This document shows, in pieces, positions 7,363 through 15,847 of a DNA stretch of 36,291 nucleotides. The notes below the pieces were generated by a model. The model did not search any database. It saw only the letters and a list, made by a program, of their open reading frames with translations, and was not told the origin of the DNA. Numbering within the stretch: the stretch's first letter is position 1; the number at the start of each line of letters is the position of its first letter. The stretch lies in the NCBI RefSeq assembly GCF_000967965.1, contig NZ_LACC01000038.1, forward strand, positions 45,291 through 81,581, written 5' to 3'. The DNA comes from Pseudomonas fluorescens. GTDB lineage: Bacteria > Pseudomonadota > Gammaproteobacteria > Pseudomonadales > Pseudomonadaceae. The position numbers were made by a program, and so were the translations under genes.

Positions 7363-9626
7363 GCTACAGCATTGCGGTGCGGGCGCTGTGCGAGTTCACC
7401 GCCAAGGTCGGCGACCTCGACCTGCGCTTCACACCGTCACCGACCGCGCTGGAAGGTATCGTCGGCCACCGTACGGTGGCCTCGCGGCGCAGCGAGGGCT
7501 ACCAAAGCGAAGTCGCCCTCGAGGGCCATTATCAGACCTTGACGGTCAAGGGCAGGGCGGATGGCTATGACCCCGAGAAAAACTGTCTGGAAGAGGTCAA
7601 GACCTACCGCGGCGACTTGGGCAAACAACCGGCCAACCACCGCCAGTTGCATTGGGCCCAGGTGAAAATCTACGGCTGGTTGATGTGCCGCAAACTGGAA
7701 CTGGCACGGATCAACTTGGCTCTGGTGTATTTCGACATCGTCAGCGAAAAGGAAACCTGCCTGGTCGAACCTTTCGACGCCATCGAGCTGCAACAATTCT
7801 TCGAGCGGCATTGCGCGCTGTTCCTGCAATGGGCCGAGCAGGAAGTCGCCCATCGAGAAGGGCGCAATCGGGCGGCGCAGGGCCTGGCCTTTCCCCATGC
7901 CGGTTTTCGACCGGGGCAACGCCATCTGGCCGAGTCGGTGTTCAAGGCCATCAGCACGGGGCGCTGCCTGATGGCCCAGGCGCCCACGGGCATCGGCAAG
8001 ACCCTGGGCACCTTGTTCCCCATGCTCAAGGCCCTGGCGCCGCAGCAACTGGACAAAGTGTTCTTCCTCACGGCGAAAACACCGGGACGGCAACTGGCCC
8101 TGGACGCCGCGCAAGTGATTCTAACCAGCGCCGATGCGCCGCCGTTGCGGGTGCTGGAGATGATCGCCCGGGACAAGGCCTGTGAACATCCGGACAAAGC
8201 CTGCCACGGCGAGTCCTGCCCACTGGCCCGGGGGTTCTACGATCGCCTGCCCGCCGCACGGCAGGCGGCCAGCCAACTGAGCCTGTTGAACCAGAGCGCC
8301 TTGCGCGAGGTTGCCCTGGACCACGACGTCTGCCCGTATTACCTGAGCCAGGAGATGGCGCGTTGGGCCGACGTGGTGGTTGCCGACTACAACTATTACT
8401 TCGATTTCAGCGCGTTGCTGTTCGGCCTGGCCCAGGCCAACAACTGGAAGGTCGCGGTGCTGGTCGACGAAGCCCACAACCTGGTGGAACGCGGCCGGCA
8501 GATGTACAGCGCCAGCCTCGATCAGGCGACCTTCAATGGCGTGCGCAAAACCGCGCCCGAAGTGCTGAAAAAACCGATGCAGCGGGTCAACCGCGAGTGG
8601 AATGCCCTGCATAACGCGCAAACCGGCGCCTATCAGGCCTATGACAAGGCACCGGAAAAGCTGCTTCAGGCACTGTCATCGTGCAGCGCCAGCATCGGTG
8701 ACTACCTCAACGATCACCCACAAGGCCTGGATAGCGCACTGCAGGGGTTCTACTTCGACATGCTGCACTTTTGCCGGGTCGCCGAACTGTTCGATGAGCA
8801 GTTCCTGTTCGACATCAGCAAGCGCGACCTCGAGCGCCAGCGCAATCTCTCGCAACTGTGCCTGCGCAATGTGGTCCCCGCCGGGTTCATCCGCCCGCGC
8901 CTGACCGCCGCGCGTAGCACGGTGCTGTTTTCCGCGACTCTCAGCCCCCGGCACTATTACGCCGATTTACTGGGGACACCGGCGGACACGGTGTGCATCG
9001 ACGTCGAGTCACCGTTTCACGCCGATCAACTGCAAGTGCACATCGTTGACCAGATCTCCACGCGGTTCGTACATCGCCAGGCATCACTCGAACCGATCGT
9101 GGACTTGATCGCCAGACAGTTCTGCGAGCGCCCCGGCAATTACCTGGCGTTTTTCAGCAGTTTCGATTACTTGCAGCAGGTGGCGCAGTTACTCGCCGAG
9201 AAACATCCGCACATCAACCTGTGGTCGCAATCCCGAGGCATGGGCGAGGCGCAGCGTCAGCAGTTTCTCGATCAGTTTCACGCCGACGGCCAGGGTGTCG
9301 GCTTTGCGGTGCTGGGCGGGGCCTTTGGTGAAGGCATCGATTTGCCCGGCGCCCGATTGATCGGCGCGTTTATCGCCACGTTGGGGCTGGCGCAGCTCAA
9401 TCCGGTGAACGAGCAACTGAAACGGCGCATGGCCGCGATTTTCGGTGCCGGTTATGACTACACCTACCTTTATCCCGGTGTGCAGAAAGTGGTACAGGCC
9501 GCTGGACGGGTGATCCGTACGCAACAGGATCAAGGGGTGGTGATGTTGATCGACGACCGTTTTGGCGAGAGCAAGGTCAGGCAGTTGCTGCCGCGTTGGT
9601 GGGCCATGGCAGGCAATTGTTCGTAG
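7359..9626 (+). CDS. Fe-S XPD/DinG-like helicase with N-terminal Cas4/RecB-like nuclease domain
   Basis: A 755-residue nuclease-helicase. Residues about 20-165 look like a PD-(D/E)XK nuclease of the Cas4/RecB type: GRADGY (D68), LEEVKTY (E79-V80-K81) and HWAQVKIYGWLMC, the Q-x-x-x-Y motif. The helicase follows: Walker A APTGIGKT (K214), an Fe-S domain with C275, C282, C287 and C325, DEAH box at 370-373, and motifs FSATLSP, GGAFGEGIDLPG and QAAGRVIR near the end. The four spaced cysteines between motifs Ia and II are the XPD/Rad3 signature. Predicted role: 5'-3' unwinding coupled to cleavage, working with the FAN1-type nuclease encoded just before it. Start TTG at 7359 overlaps the upstream stop; AGGA lies three bases before it. 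An in-frame ATG at 7341 would add six residues. Confidence 0.9.
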   Translation: MSYSIAVRALCEFTAKVGDLDLRFTPSPTALEGIVGHRTVASRRSEGYQSEVALEGHYQTLTVKGRADGYDPEKNCLEEVKTYRGDLGKQPANHRQLHWAQVKIYGWLMCRKLELARINLALVYFDIVSEKETCLVEPFDAIELQQFFERHCALFLQWAEQEVAHREGRNRAAQGLAFPHAGFRPGQRHLAESVFKAISTGRCLMAQAPTGIGKTLGTLFPMLKALAPQQLDKVFFLTAKTPGRQLALDAAQVILTSADAPPLRVLEMIARDKACEHPDKACHGESCPLARGFYDRLPAARQAASQLSLLNQSALREVALDHDVCPYYLSQEMARWADVVVADYNYYFDFSALLFGLAQANNWKVAVLVDEAHNLVERGRQMYSASLDQATFNGVRKTAPEVLKKPMQRVNREWNALHNAQTGAYQAYDKAPEKLLQALSSCSASIGDYLNDHPQGLDSALQGFYFDMLHFCRVAELFDEQFLFDISKRDLERQRNLSQLCLRNVVPAGFIRPRLTAARSTVLFSATLSPRHYYADLLGTPADTVCIDVESPFHADQLQVHIVDQISTRFVHRQASLEPIVDLIARQFCERPGNYLAFFSSFDYLQQVAQLLAEKHPHINLWSQSRGMGEAQRQQFLDQFHADGQGVGFAVLGGAFGEGIDLPGARLIGAFIATLGLAQLNPVNEQLKRRMAAIFGAGYDYTYLYPGVQKVVQAAGRVIRTQQDQGVVMLIDDRFGESKVRQLLPRWWAMAGNCS

Positions 9627-9643
9627 CATCACAGCATCGGGCG

Positions 9644-9677
9644 CCCTGTGGGAGCGAGCAAGCTCGCTCCCACAGGG
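9644..9677. repeat. REP palindrome between convergent genes
   Basis: CCCTGTGGGAGCGAGC pairs with GCTCGCTCCCACAGGG around AA: a 34-base nearly perfect palindrome of the Pseudomonas REP type. It lies 17 bases after the helicase stop and 24 bases before the lyase stop, so it probably also acts as a bidirectional transcription end. Confidence 0.9.
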
Positions 9678-9701
9678 ATCTTCGTTATTGCTGAGAGCGG
9701 G

Positions 9702-10856
9702 TCAGGCCTTGAGATGGCGCAAGCTGCGCTCCATCCGCGCAATGCCTTCTTCCAGCAGCGACCGTGGGCAGCCGAAGTTCAGGCGTACGAACTGCTTGCA
9801 GTCATCGCCGAAGTCCAGGCCGGCGCTCAAACCGACCTTGGCCTGCTCAATGAAGAACTGCTGCGGGTCGTCCAGCCCCAGTGCCGTGCAATCGAGCCAC
9901 GCCAGGTAGGTGCTTTGCGGCAGGTTCATGGTGACGCCCGGCAGGCGGGTGCGCACGGCCTCGGCCAGGAAGTCGCGATTGCCTTGCAGGTAGACCTTCA
10001 GCTCGGCCAGCCATGGCGCGGCTTCGCTGTAGGCGATCCGGGTGGCTTCCATGCCCAGCGGATTGACGCTGTCGACCATGCCGCAACGGGCGTGGTTGAC
10101 CTTCTCGCGCAGATGGCGGTCCTGGATGATCATGAACGAGGTCTTCAGGCCGGCAATGTTGTAGGCCTTGCTTGCCGACATCAGCGTGATGGTGCGCTGG
10201 GCGACTTGCGGGCTCAGGGTCGCCATCGGAATGTGCTGGCGACCGTCGAAGCACAACTCGGCGTGGATCTCGTCGGAAATGATCCAGGCATCATGCTCAA
10301 GGCAAATATCGGCAATGGCTTGCAGCTCTGCGCGGGGAAAGGCCTTGCCCAGCGGGTTGTGCGGGTTGCTCAGCAGCAGTGCGCCACCACCTTGCAGCGA
10401 CTGGCTCAGGGTATCCAGCGGCGTGGTGTAGGTGCCGTCGGCTTGCGCATCGAAATTCAACTCGACCTTGTTCAGGCCCCAATGCCCGGGCGCATGGCGC
10501 AGCGGCGGGTAGTTCGGCACCTGCACAACGACATTCTGTGGCGCCTGCACCAGTGCCTTCAACGCCATGTTGAAACCGGACTCGACGCCCGGCAGGAAAA
10601 TCAACTCCTGGGGCTCTACGCGCCAGGCGTACTTGTTCCAGAGATCGGCAACGATCGCCTCGCGCAGGTCATCCTGGGCCACGCTGTAGCCGACCATCGG
10701 GTGTTCCAGTCGCTTTTGCAGGGCCTGGATGATCACCGGTGGCGCGGCGAAGTCCATGTCGGCGACCCACATCGGCAACACGTCGGCCGGGTAGCGGCTC
10801 CACTTGGTACTGCCGGTGTTGTGGCGGTCGAACACCTGATCAAAATCGAAAGTCAT
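9702..10856 (-). CDS. MalY/PatB-type PLP C-S lyase (cystathionine beta-lyase family aminotransferase)
   Basis: A 384-residue class I/II aminotransferase-fold enzyme. The start MTFDFDQVFDRHNTGSTKW, then MWVADMDFAAPP and HPMVGYS, are MalY/PatB signatures. The cofactor lysine is K230 in LMSASKAYNIAGLKTSF; SNPHNPLGKA and the IISDEIHAEL motif (Asp contacting the pyridine N) are also present, with the phosphate-binding Arg near FVRLNFGCPR. Members cleave cystathionine or cysteine S-conjugates to pyruvate, ammonia and a thiol. The frame stays open far upstream only because of high GC; MTFDFD at 10856 is the natural start, although an ATG at 10868 would add four residues. Neither has a strong ribosome site. 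Substrate is not predictable here. Confidence 0.9.
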   Translation of the reverse strand: MTFDFDQVFDRHNTGSTKWSRYPADVLPMWVADMDFAAPPVIIQALQKRLEHPMVGYSVAQDDLREAIVADLWNKYAWRVEPQELIFLPGVESGFNMALKALVQAPQNVVVQVPNYPPLRHAPGHWGLNKVELNFDAQADGTYTTPLDTLSQSLQGGGALLLSNPHNPLGKAFPRAELQAIADICLEHDAWIISDEIHAELCFDGRQHIPMATLSPQVAQRTITLMSASKAYNIAGLKTSFMIIQDRHLREKVNHARCGMVDSVNPLGMEATRIAYSEAAPWLAELKVYLQGNRDFLAEAVRTRLPGVTMNLPQSTYLAWLDCTALGLDDPQQFFIEQAKVGLSAGLDFGDDCKQFVRLNFGCPRSLLEEGIARMERSLRHLKA

Positions 10857-10907
10857 GCGTAGTCTCATGAAAGCTGGATTGGAATGCTGACCATGATAAA
10901 CGCCAAG

Positions 10908-11016
10908 CCCTGTGGGAGCGAGCTTGCTCGCGATGGGGCCAGTACAGTCAGCATCGATGTTGCATGACCCACCGCCATCGTCGGATCGCCGCCCGGAGCA
11001 AGCTCGCTCCCACAGG
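10908..11016. repeat. Inverted pair of REP elements
   Basis: The left REP (about 10908-10936, CCCTGTGGGAGCGAGCTTGC and then TCGCGATGG) faces a right REP ending GCTCGCTCCCACAGG at 11016. The right copy has an extra stretch of about 15 bases (10981-10995) between its CCATCG end and its palindrome core. The pair lies between the divergent lyase and formate dehydrogenase genes. Confidence 0.85.
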
Positions 11017-11084
11017 TTGTGTGCCTTGGGCGCCCACCGGAAATCGTCCGACGGTCGGCTGTCATGGTGAATTCGACAGCATTG

Positions 11085-11099
11085 ACTACAGTTTGTAGT
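11085..11099. promoter_or_regulatory. Operator-like palindrome upstream of fdnG
   Basis: ACTACA-GTT-TGTAGT is a perfect 6+6 dyad, 82 bases before the fdnG start. It overlaps a TTGACT hexamer at 11082-11087 that could be a -35 element, but no good -10 follows at the right distance. I do not recognise the regulator; no Anr/FNR-type TTGAT-N4-ATCAA site is seen nearby. Confidence 0.35.
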
Positions 11100-11132
11100 G
11101 TCGGCAGCCAGACTGCCCCGACCGTGGTTGTT

Positions 11133-11159
11133 CAAAAAAGCCCGGCCATGTACCGGGCT
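11133..11159 (-). terminator. Leftward-facing terminator hairpin in the fdnG leader
   Basis: AGCCCGG (11139-11145) pairs with CCGGGCT (11153-11159). Six A residues, 11134-11139 on the plus strand, become a U-run only on the minus strand, so it is a textbook intrinsic terminator for leftward transcription. On the fdnG message it would be a leader hairpin ending 11 bases before the ribosome site. Confidence 0.55.
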
Positions 11160-11180
11160 CCACCTGATCAGGAGTGCACG

Positions 11181-14100
11181 ATGGATCTCAGCCGTCGTCA
11201 GTTCTTCAAGGTCGCCGGTATCGGCCTTGCAGGCTCTAGCCTGGGCGCGTTGGGCATGGCCCCGACGGTTGCCTTTGCCGAACAGGTGCGTCACTTCAAG
11301 CTCGCCCACACCCATGAAACCCGCAACACCTGCCCGTATTGCTCGGTCGGTTGCGGCGTGATCATGTACAGCCAGGGCGATACGGCGAAGAACGTCGCAC
11401 AAAACATCATCCACATCGAAGGCGACGCCGACCACCCGGTAAACCGTGGCACCCTTTGCCCCAAAGGCGCAGGCCTGCTGGACTTCATTCACAGCCCCGG
11501 CCGCCTGCAATACCCGCAGGTGCGCAAACCCGGCAGCACCGAATGGACCCGCGTCTCCTGGGATGAAGCCCTCGATCGCATCGCCGACCTGATGAAGGCC
11601 GACCGCGACGCCAACTTCATCGAGAAGAACGCCCAGGGCCAAACGGTGAACCGCTGGCTGACCACCGGGTTCCTCGCGGCGTCGGCGGCGTCCAACGAAG
11701 CCGGCTACATCACCCACAAGGTGGTGCGCAGTCTCGGCATGCTGGGGTTTGATAACCAGGCGCGTGTCTGACACGGCCCGACGGTGGCAAGTCTTGCCCC
11801 GACGTACGGCCGTGGTGCCATGACCAACACCTGGACTGATATCGCCAACGCGAATCTGGTTCTGGTGATGGGCGGCAACGCAGCAGAAGCGCACCCGTGC
11901 GGCTTCAAATGGGTGACCGAAGCCAAGGCGCACAACAAGGCGCGGCTGATCGTGATCGATCCGCGTTTTACCCGGACCGCCTCGGTGGCCGACTATTACG
12001 CGCCAATCCGTACCGGCACCGACATTGCCTTCATGGGCGGGCTGATCAATTACCTGCTGACCGAGGACAAGATCCAGCACGAATACGTGCGCAACTACAC
12101 CGACGTGTCGTTCATCGTCAGAGCCGGCTATGGCTTCGAGGACGGGATTTTCAGCGGCTACGACGCGGCCAAGCGCCTCTACACCGATAAATCTGGCTGG
12201 GGCTATGAGCTCGGTGAAGACGGTTTTGCCAAAGTCGACCCAACCCTGCAGAACCCACGCTGCGTCTATCAATTGATGAAGCAGCATTACAGCCGCTACA
12301 ACATTGACCTGGCGAGCCAGATCTGCGGCATGCCGGTCGATGCCATGCAGAAAATCTGGGAGGAGATCGCCACTTGCTCGACGCCGGGCAAGACCATGAC
12401 CATCCTCTATGCCCTGGGCTGGACCCAGCACTCGACTGGCGCGCAGATGATCCGCAGCGCGGCGATGGTGCAACTGCTGCTGGGTAACGTCGGCATGCCG
12501 GGCGGGGGCGTGAACGCCTTGCGCGGGCACTCCAACATCCAGGGGCTGACCGACCTGGGCTTATTGTCCAACTCACTGCCGGGCTACCTCTCGCTACCCG
12601 GCGATGCCGAGCAGGACTACAACGCCTACATCGTCAAGCGCACGCAAAAACCGTTACGCCCGGGGCAACTGTCCTACTGGCAGAACTACGGCAAATTCCA
12701 CGTCAGCCTGATGAAAGCCTGGTACGGCGCCAACGCCACGGCCGAGAACAACTGGGCCTACGACTACCTGCCGAAACTGGACATTCCCCAATACGACATC
12801 CTCAAGGTGTTCGACCTGATGGGCCAGGGCAAGGTCAATGGCTACCTGTGCCAGGGCTTCAACCCTATCGCGGCGCTGCCGGACAAAAACCGGGTGATGC
12901 TCGCGTTGGCGAAGTTGAAGTGGCTGGTGGTGATGGATCCGCTGGCCACCGAGACCTCGGAGTTCTGGCATAAGGTCGGGCCGTACAATGACGTGAACAG
13001 CGCCGACATCCAGACCGAAGTCATTCGCCTGCCCACCACCTGTTTTGCCGAGGAGGACGGTTCGCTGGTCAACAGCAGTCGCTGGTTGCAATGGCACTGG
13101 AAGGGCGCGGATGGTCCTGGCGAAGCGCGCACCGACATACGGATCATGAGCGAACTGTTCCTGCGTCTGCGCCAACGTTACCAGGCTAATGGCGGCAAAT
13201 ACCCCGATCCGATGCTCAAATTGTCTTGGGCGTACAAAATCCCCGACGAGCCTTCGCCTGAAGAGCTGGCCAAGGAAATCAACGGCTACGCCACCACGGA
13301 CTTCACCGACGCGACGGGCGCGGCAATCAAGGGCAATTCACAATTGGCCGGGTTTGGCCAACTCAAGGATGACGGCAGCACCGCGTCCGGCTGCTGGATT
13401 TTCTGCGGCAGCTGGACCGAACTGGGCAACCAGATGGCCCGCCGCGACAACAGCGACCCATTCGGCATGCACCAGCATCAAGGCTGGGCATGGGCCTGGC
13501 CGGCCAACCGGCGGATCCTCTACAACCGCGCCTCGGCGGACCTGCAAGGCAAGCCGTGGGATCCGAAAAAACGCCTGGTGTGGTGGAACGGCAAAACCTG
13601 GGCCGGCACCGATGTGCCGGACTACAAGGCCGACGTGCCGCCGGAAGCGGGGATGAATCCGTTCATCATGAACCCCGAGGGCGTGGCGCGATTCTTCGCC
13701 GTCGACAAGATGAACGAAGGCCCGTTCCCGGAACACTACGAGCCGTTCGAGACGCCGATCGGCATCAACCCGCTGCACCCGCAAAACAAGAAAGCCACCA
13801 GCAACCCGGCGGCGCGGATCTTCGATTCGGTGTGGGATTCCCTCGGCGTGGCCAAGGATTACCCGTACGCCGCCACCAGTTACCGGCTGACCGAGCATTT
13901 CCACTTCTGGAGCAAGCATTGCAAGCTCAACGCGATTGCCCAGCCGGAGCAGTTCGTGGAAATCGGCGAAGTGCTGGCCAAGGAAAAAGGCATCGTCGCT
14001 GGCGACCGGGTACGGGTCAGCAGCAAGCGTGGCTTCATTGAAGCGGTGGCCGTGGTGACCAAGCGGATTCGTCCGCTGCAGGTCAACAATCAGGTGGTGC

Positions 14101-14246
14101 ACCAGATCGGCATTCCGTTGCACTGGGGCTTCACCGGCCTCACGCGCCACGGTTACCTGACCAACACCCTGGTGCCGTTCCTCGGCGATGGCAACACCCA
14201 GACCCCGGAATCCAAGTCATTCCTGGTCAACGTGGAGAAAGTCTAA
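11181..14246 (+). CDS. fdnG: Formate dehydrogenase-N alpha subunit, selenocysteine-containing
   Basis: The catalytic subunit of respiratory formate dehydrogenase (formate to CO2, electrons to quinone through FdnH and FdnI), 1021 residues including one selenocysteine. The N-terminus has a twin-arginine signal, SRRQFFKVAGIG, so it is exported folded to the periplasm. C51, C54, C58 and C93 bind the [4Fe-4S] cluster, followed by molybdopterin-binding domains. The TGA at 11769-11771 (codon 197) lies in QARV-Sec-HGPTVASLAPTYGRG, the exact place of selenocysteine in E. coli FdnG, and the frame continues uninterrupted to 14246. A SECIS hairpin follows at once. A reading that stops at TGA would split the gene into 196 residues and a headless remainder. 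GGAG precedes the ATG. It heads a tight operon with fdnH, fdnI, fdhE, selA and selB. Confidence 0.97.
11769..11814 (+). promoter_or_regulatory. Selenocysteine TGA codon and bacterial SECIS element
   Basis: Right after the TGA, CACGGCC (11772-11778) pairs with GGCCGTG (11808-11814). The apical helix is GG (11783-11784) with CC (11799-11800), a bulged U at 11785, GGCA (11786-11789) with TGCC (11795-11798), and the loop AGTCT. The bulged U and the G-U in the apical loop are the features that E. coli SelB recognises in the fdhF and fdnG elements. SelB is encoded in the same operon. Confidence 0.92.
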
Positions 14247-15182
14247 ATGGCCAGCCAAGACATCATTGCCCGCTCGGCCACCACCACACCCGCGCCCTCG
14301 GTGCGCGGCATGGAGGAAGTCGCCAAGCTGATCGACACCACCAAATGCATCGGCTGCAAGGCCTGCCAGGTCGCCTGTTCTGAATGGAACGAACTGCGGG
14401 ACGAAGTCGGTCACAACCACGGCACCTACGACAACCCGCAAGACCTCACCGCAGAAACCTGGACGTTGATGCGCTTCACCGAGCATGAAACCGACGCCGG
14501 CAACCTGGAGTGGCTGATCCGCAAGGACGGCTGCATGCACTGCGCCGAGCCCGGTTGTCTGGCGGCATGCCCCAGCCCGGGGGCGATCATCAAGCACGCC
14601 AATGGCATCGTCGATTTCGATCAGGATCATTGCATCGGTTGCGGCTATTGCATCACAGGGTGTCCGTTCAACATTCCACGGATCTCGCAAAAGGATCACA
14701 AGGCCTACAAATGCACGTTGTGTTCGGACCGGGTGGCGGTAGGGCTGGAACCGGCCTGCGTGAAAACCTGCCCGACCGGTGCCATCGTGTTCGGCTCCAA
14801 GGACGACATGAAAGAGCATGCGGCCGAGCGCATCGTCGACCTCAAGAGCCGGGGCTTTGAAAACGCCGGCCTGTACGACCCCGAAGGCGTCGGCGGCACC
14901 CACGTGATGTACGTGCTGCACCACGCCGATACGCCAAGGCTATACGCCGGCTTACCCGATCACCCGGCGATCAGCCCGTTGGTGGGGCTGTGGAAAGGCA
15001 TCAGCAAACCCCTGGCGCTGCTGGCCATGGGCGCAGCGGTGCTGGCAGGGTTCTTCCACTACGTGCGCGTCGGCCCGCAAATCGTCGAAGAGGATGAACA
15101 TCCGGACCCACCGGACAACGCCGTGCATGAAGTCGATCCGTCGGTGCACACCTTCGATCCCCGTGGGGAGGGCAGGCCATGA
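14247..15182 (+). CDS. fdnH: Formate dehydrogenase-N beta (iron-sulfur) subunit
   Basis: A 311-residue electron-transfer subunit carrying four [4Fe-4S] clusters that link FdnG to cytochrome FdnI. The cysteine motifs are CIGCKACQVAC, CMHCAEPGCLAAC, CIGCGYCITGC and, later, CTLC with CVKTC. A single membrane anchor lies near the C-terminus (about 253-275, LALLAMGAAVLAGFFHYV), as in E. coli FdnH, leaving the cluster domain in the periplasm. The ATG directly abuts the fdnG stop, and its own stop overlaps the fdnI start by four bases (ATGA), so translation is coupled. There is no signal peptide; it is expected to travel with FdnG through the Tat system. Confidence 0.96.
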   Translation: MASQDIIARSATTTPAPSVRGMEEVAKLIDTTKCIGCKACQVACSEWNELRDEVGHNHGTYDNPQDLTAETWTLMRFTEHETDAGNLEWLIRKDGCMHCAEPGCLAACPSPGAIIKHANGIVDFDQDHCIGCGYCITGCPFNIPRISQKDHKAYKCTLCSDRVAVGLEPACVKTCPTGAIVFGSKDDMKEHAAERIVDLKSRGFENAGLYDPEGVGGTHVMYVLHHADTPRLYAGLPDHPAISPLVGLWKGISKPLALLAMGAAVLAGFFHYVRVGPQIVEEDEHPDPPDNAVHEVDPSVHTFDPRGEGRP

Positions 15183-15844
15183 GCAACAAGACGATCCTGC
15201 GCTACACCAGCAACCAGCGCACCAATCACTGGCTGGTGGCGATTCTGTTCCTCATGGCCGGGCTGTCCGGGCTGGCGCTGTTCCACCCGGCGCTGTTCTG
15301 GCTCAGCAACCTGTTCGGCGGCGGGCCATGGACACGCATCCTACACCCGTTCATGGGCGTGCTGATGTTCCTGCTGTTCCTCGGCCTGGTCATTCGCTTC
15401 TGGCGCGCCAACTACTTCATCGCCAATGACCGCCTGTGGCTCAAGCGCATCGATAGGGTGATGAAAAATGAAGAGGAGGGCGTCCCGCCCATCGGCAAGT
15501 ACAACCCCGGGCAGAAGTTGCTGTTCTGGACTTTACTGCTGTGCATGCTGGTGCTGTTGTTCAGCGGGCTGGTGATCTGGCGTGCGTACTTCAGCGAGTA
15601 TTTCGGCATCACCGCGATACGCTGGGCGATGTTACTGCATGCGTTGGCCGCTTTTGTGCTGATCCTGAGCATCATCGTGCACATCTATGCCGGCATCTGG
15701 ATCAAGGGCTCGGTCAGCGCCATGTTGCACGGCTGGGTCAGCCGCGGCTGGGCCAGGAAACACCACGAACTCTGGTATCGCCAAGTGACTCAAGATGAGA
15801 CCCGCAACGAAGCACCCAAGCGACCGATCACCAAAAAGGGCTGA
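15179..15844 (+). CDS. fdnI: Formate dehydrogenase-N gamma subunit, cytochrome b556
   Basis: A 221-residue membrane cytochrome that takes electrons from FdnH and reduces quinone. Four hydrophobic helices are visible: about 17-38 (NHWLVAILFLMAGLSGLALF), 55-75 (FMGVLMFLLFLGLVIRF), 114-135 (LLFWTLLLCMLVLLFSGLVIW) and 150-172 (ALAAFVLILSIIVHIYAGIW). Histidines in the first and last helices (NHW; LLHALAAF, IIVHIYAG) fit the heme b ligands of the family. It overlaps fdnH by four bases and is followed three bases later by fdhE. Confidence 0.95.
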   Translation: MSNKTILRYTSNQRTNHWLVAILFLMAGLSGLALFHPALFWLSNLFGGGPWTRILHPFMGVLMFLLFLGLVIRFWRANYFIANDRLWLKRIDRVMKNEEEGVPPIGKYNPGQKLLFWTLLLCMLVLLFSGLVIWRAYFSEYFGITAIRWAMLLHALAAFVLILSIIVHIYAGIWIKGSVSAMLHGWVSRGWARKHHELWYRQVTQDETRNEAPKRPITKKG

Positions 15845-15847
15845 CAT

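Noticed and set aside
11181..11771. fdnG as a pseudogene interrupted by TGA
   Set aside because: The TGA sits exactly at the conserved selenocysteine position, a SECIS follows and the selenocysteine machinery is encoded next to it.
9702..12530. A 942-codon minus-strand open frame
   Set aside because: Only the part from 10856 downward matches the PLP lyase. The rest crosses REP elements and the antisense of fdnG and is open only because of GC-rich codon bias.
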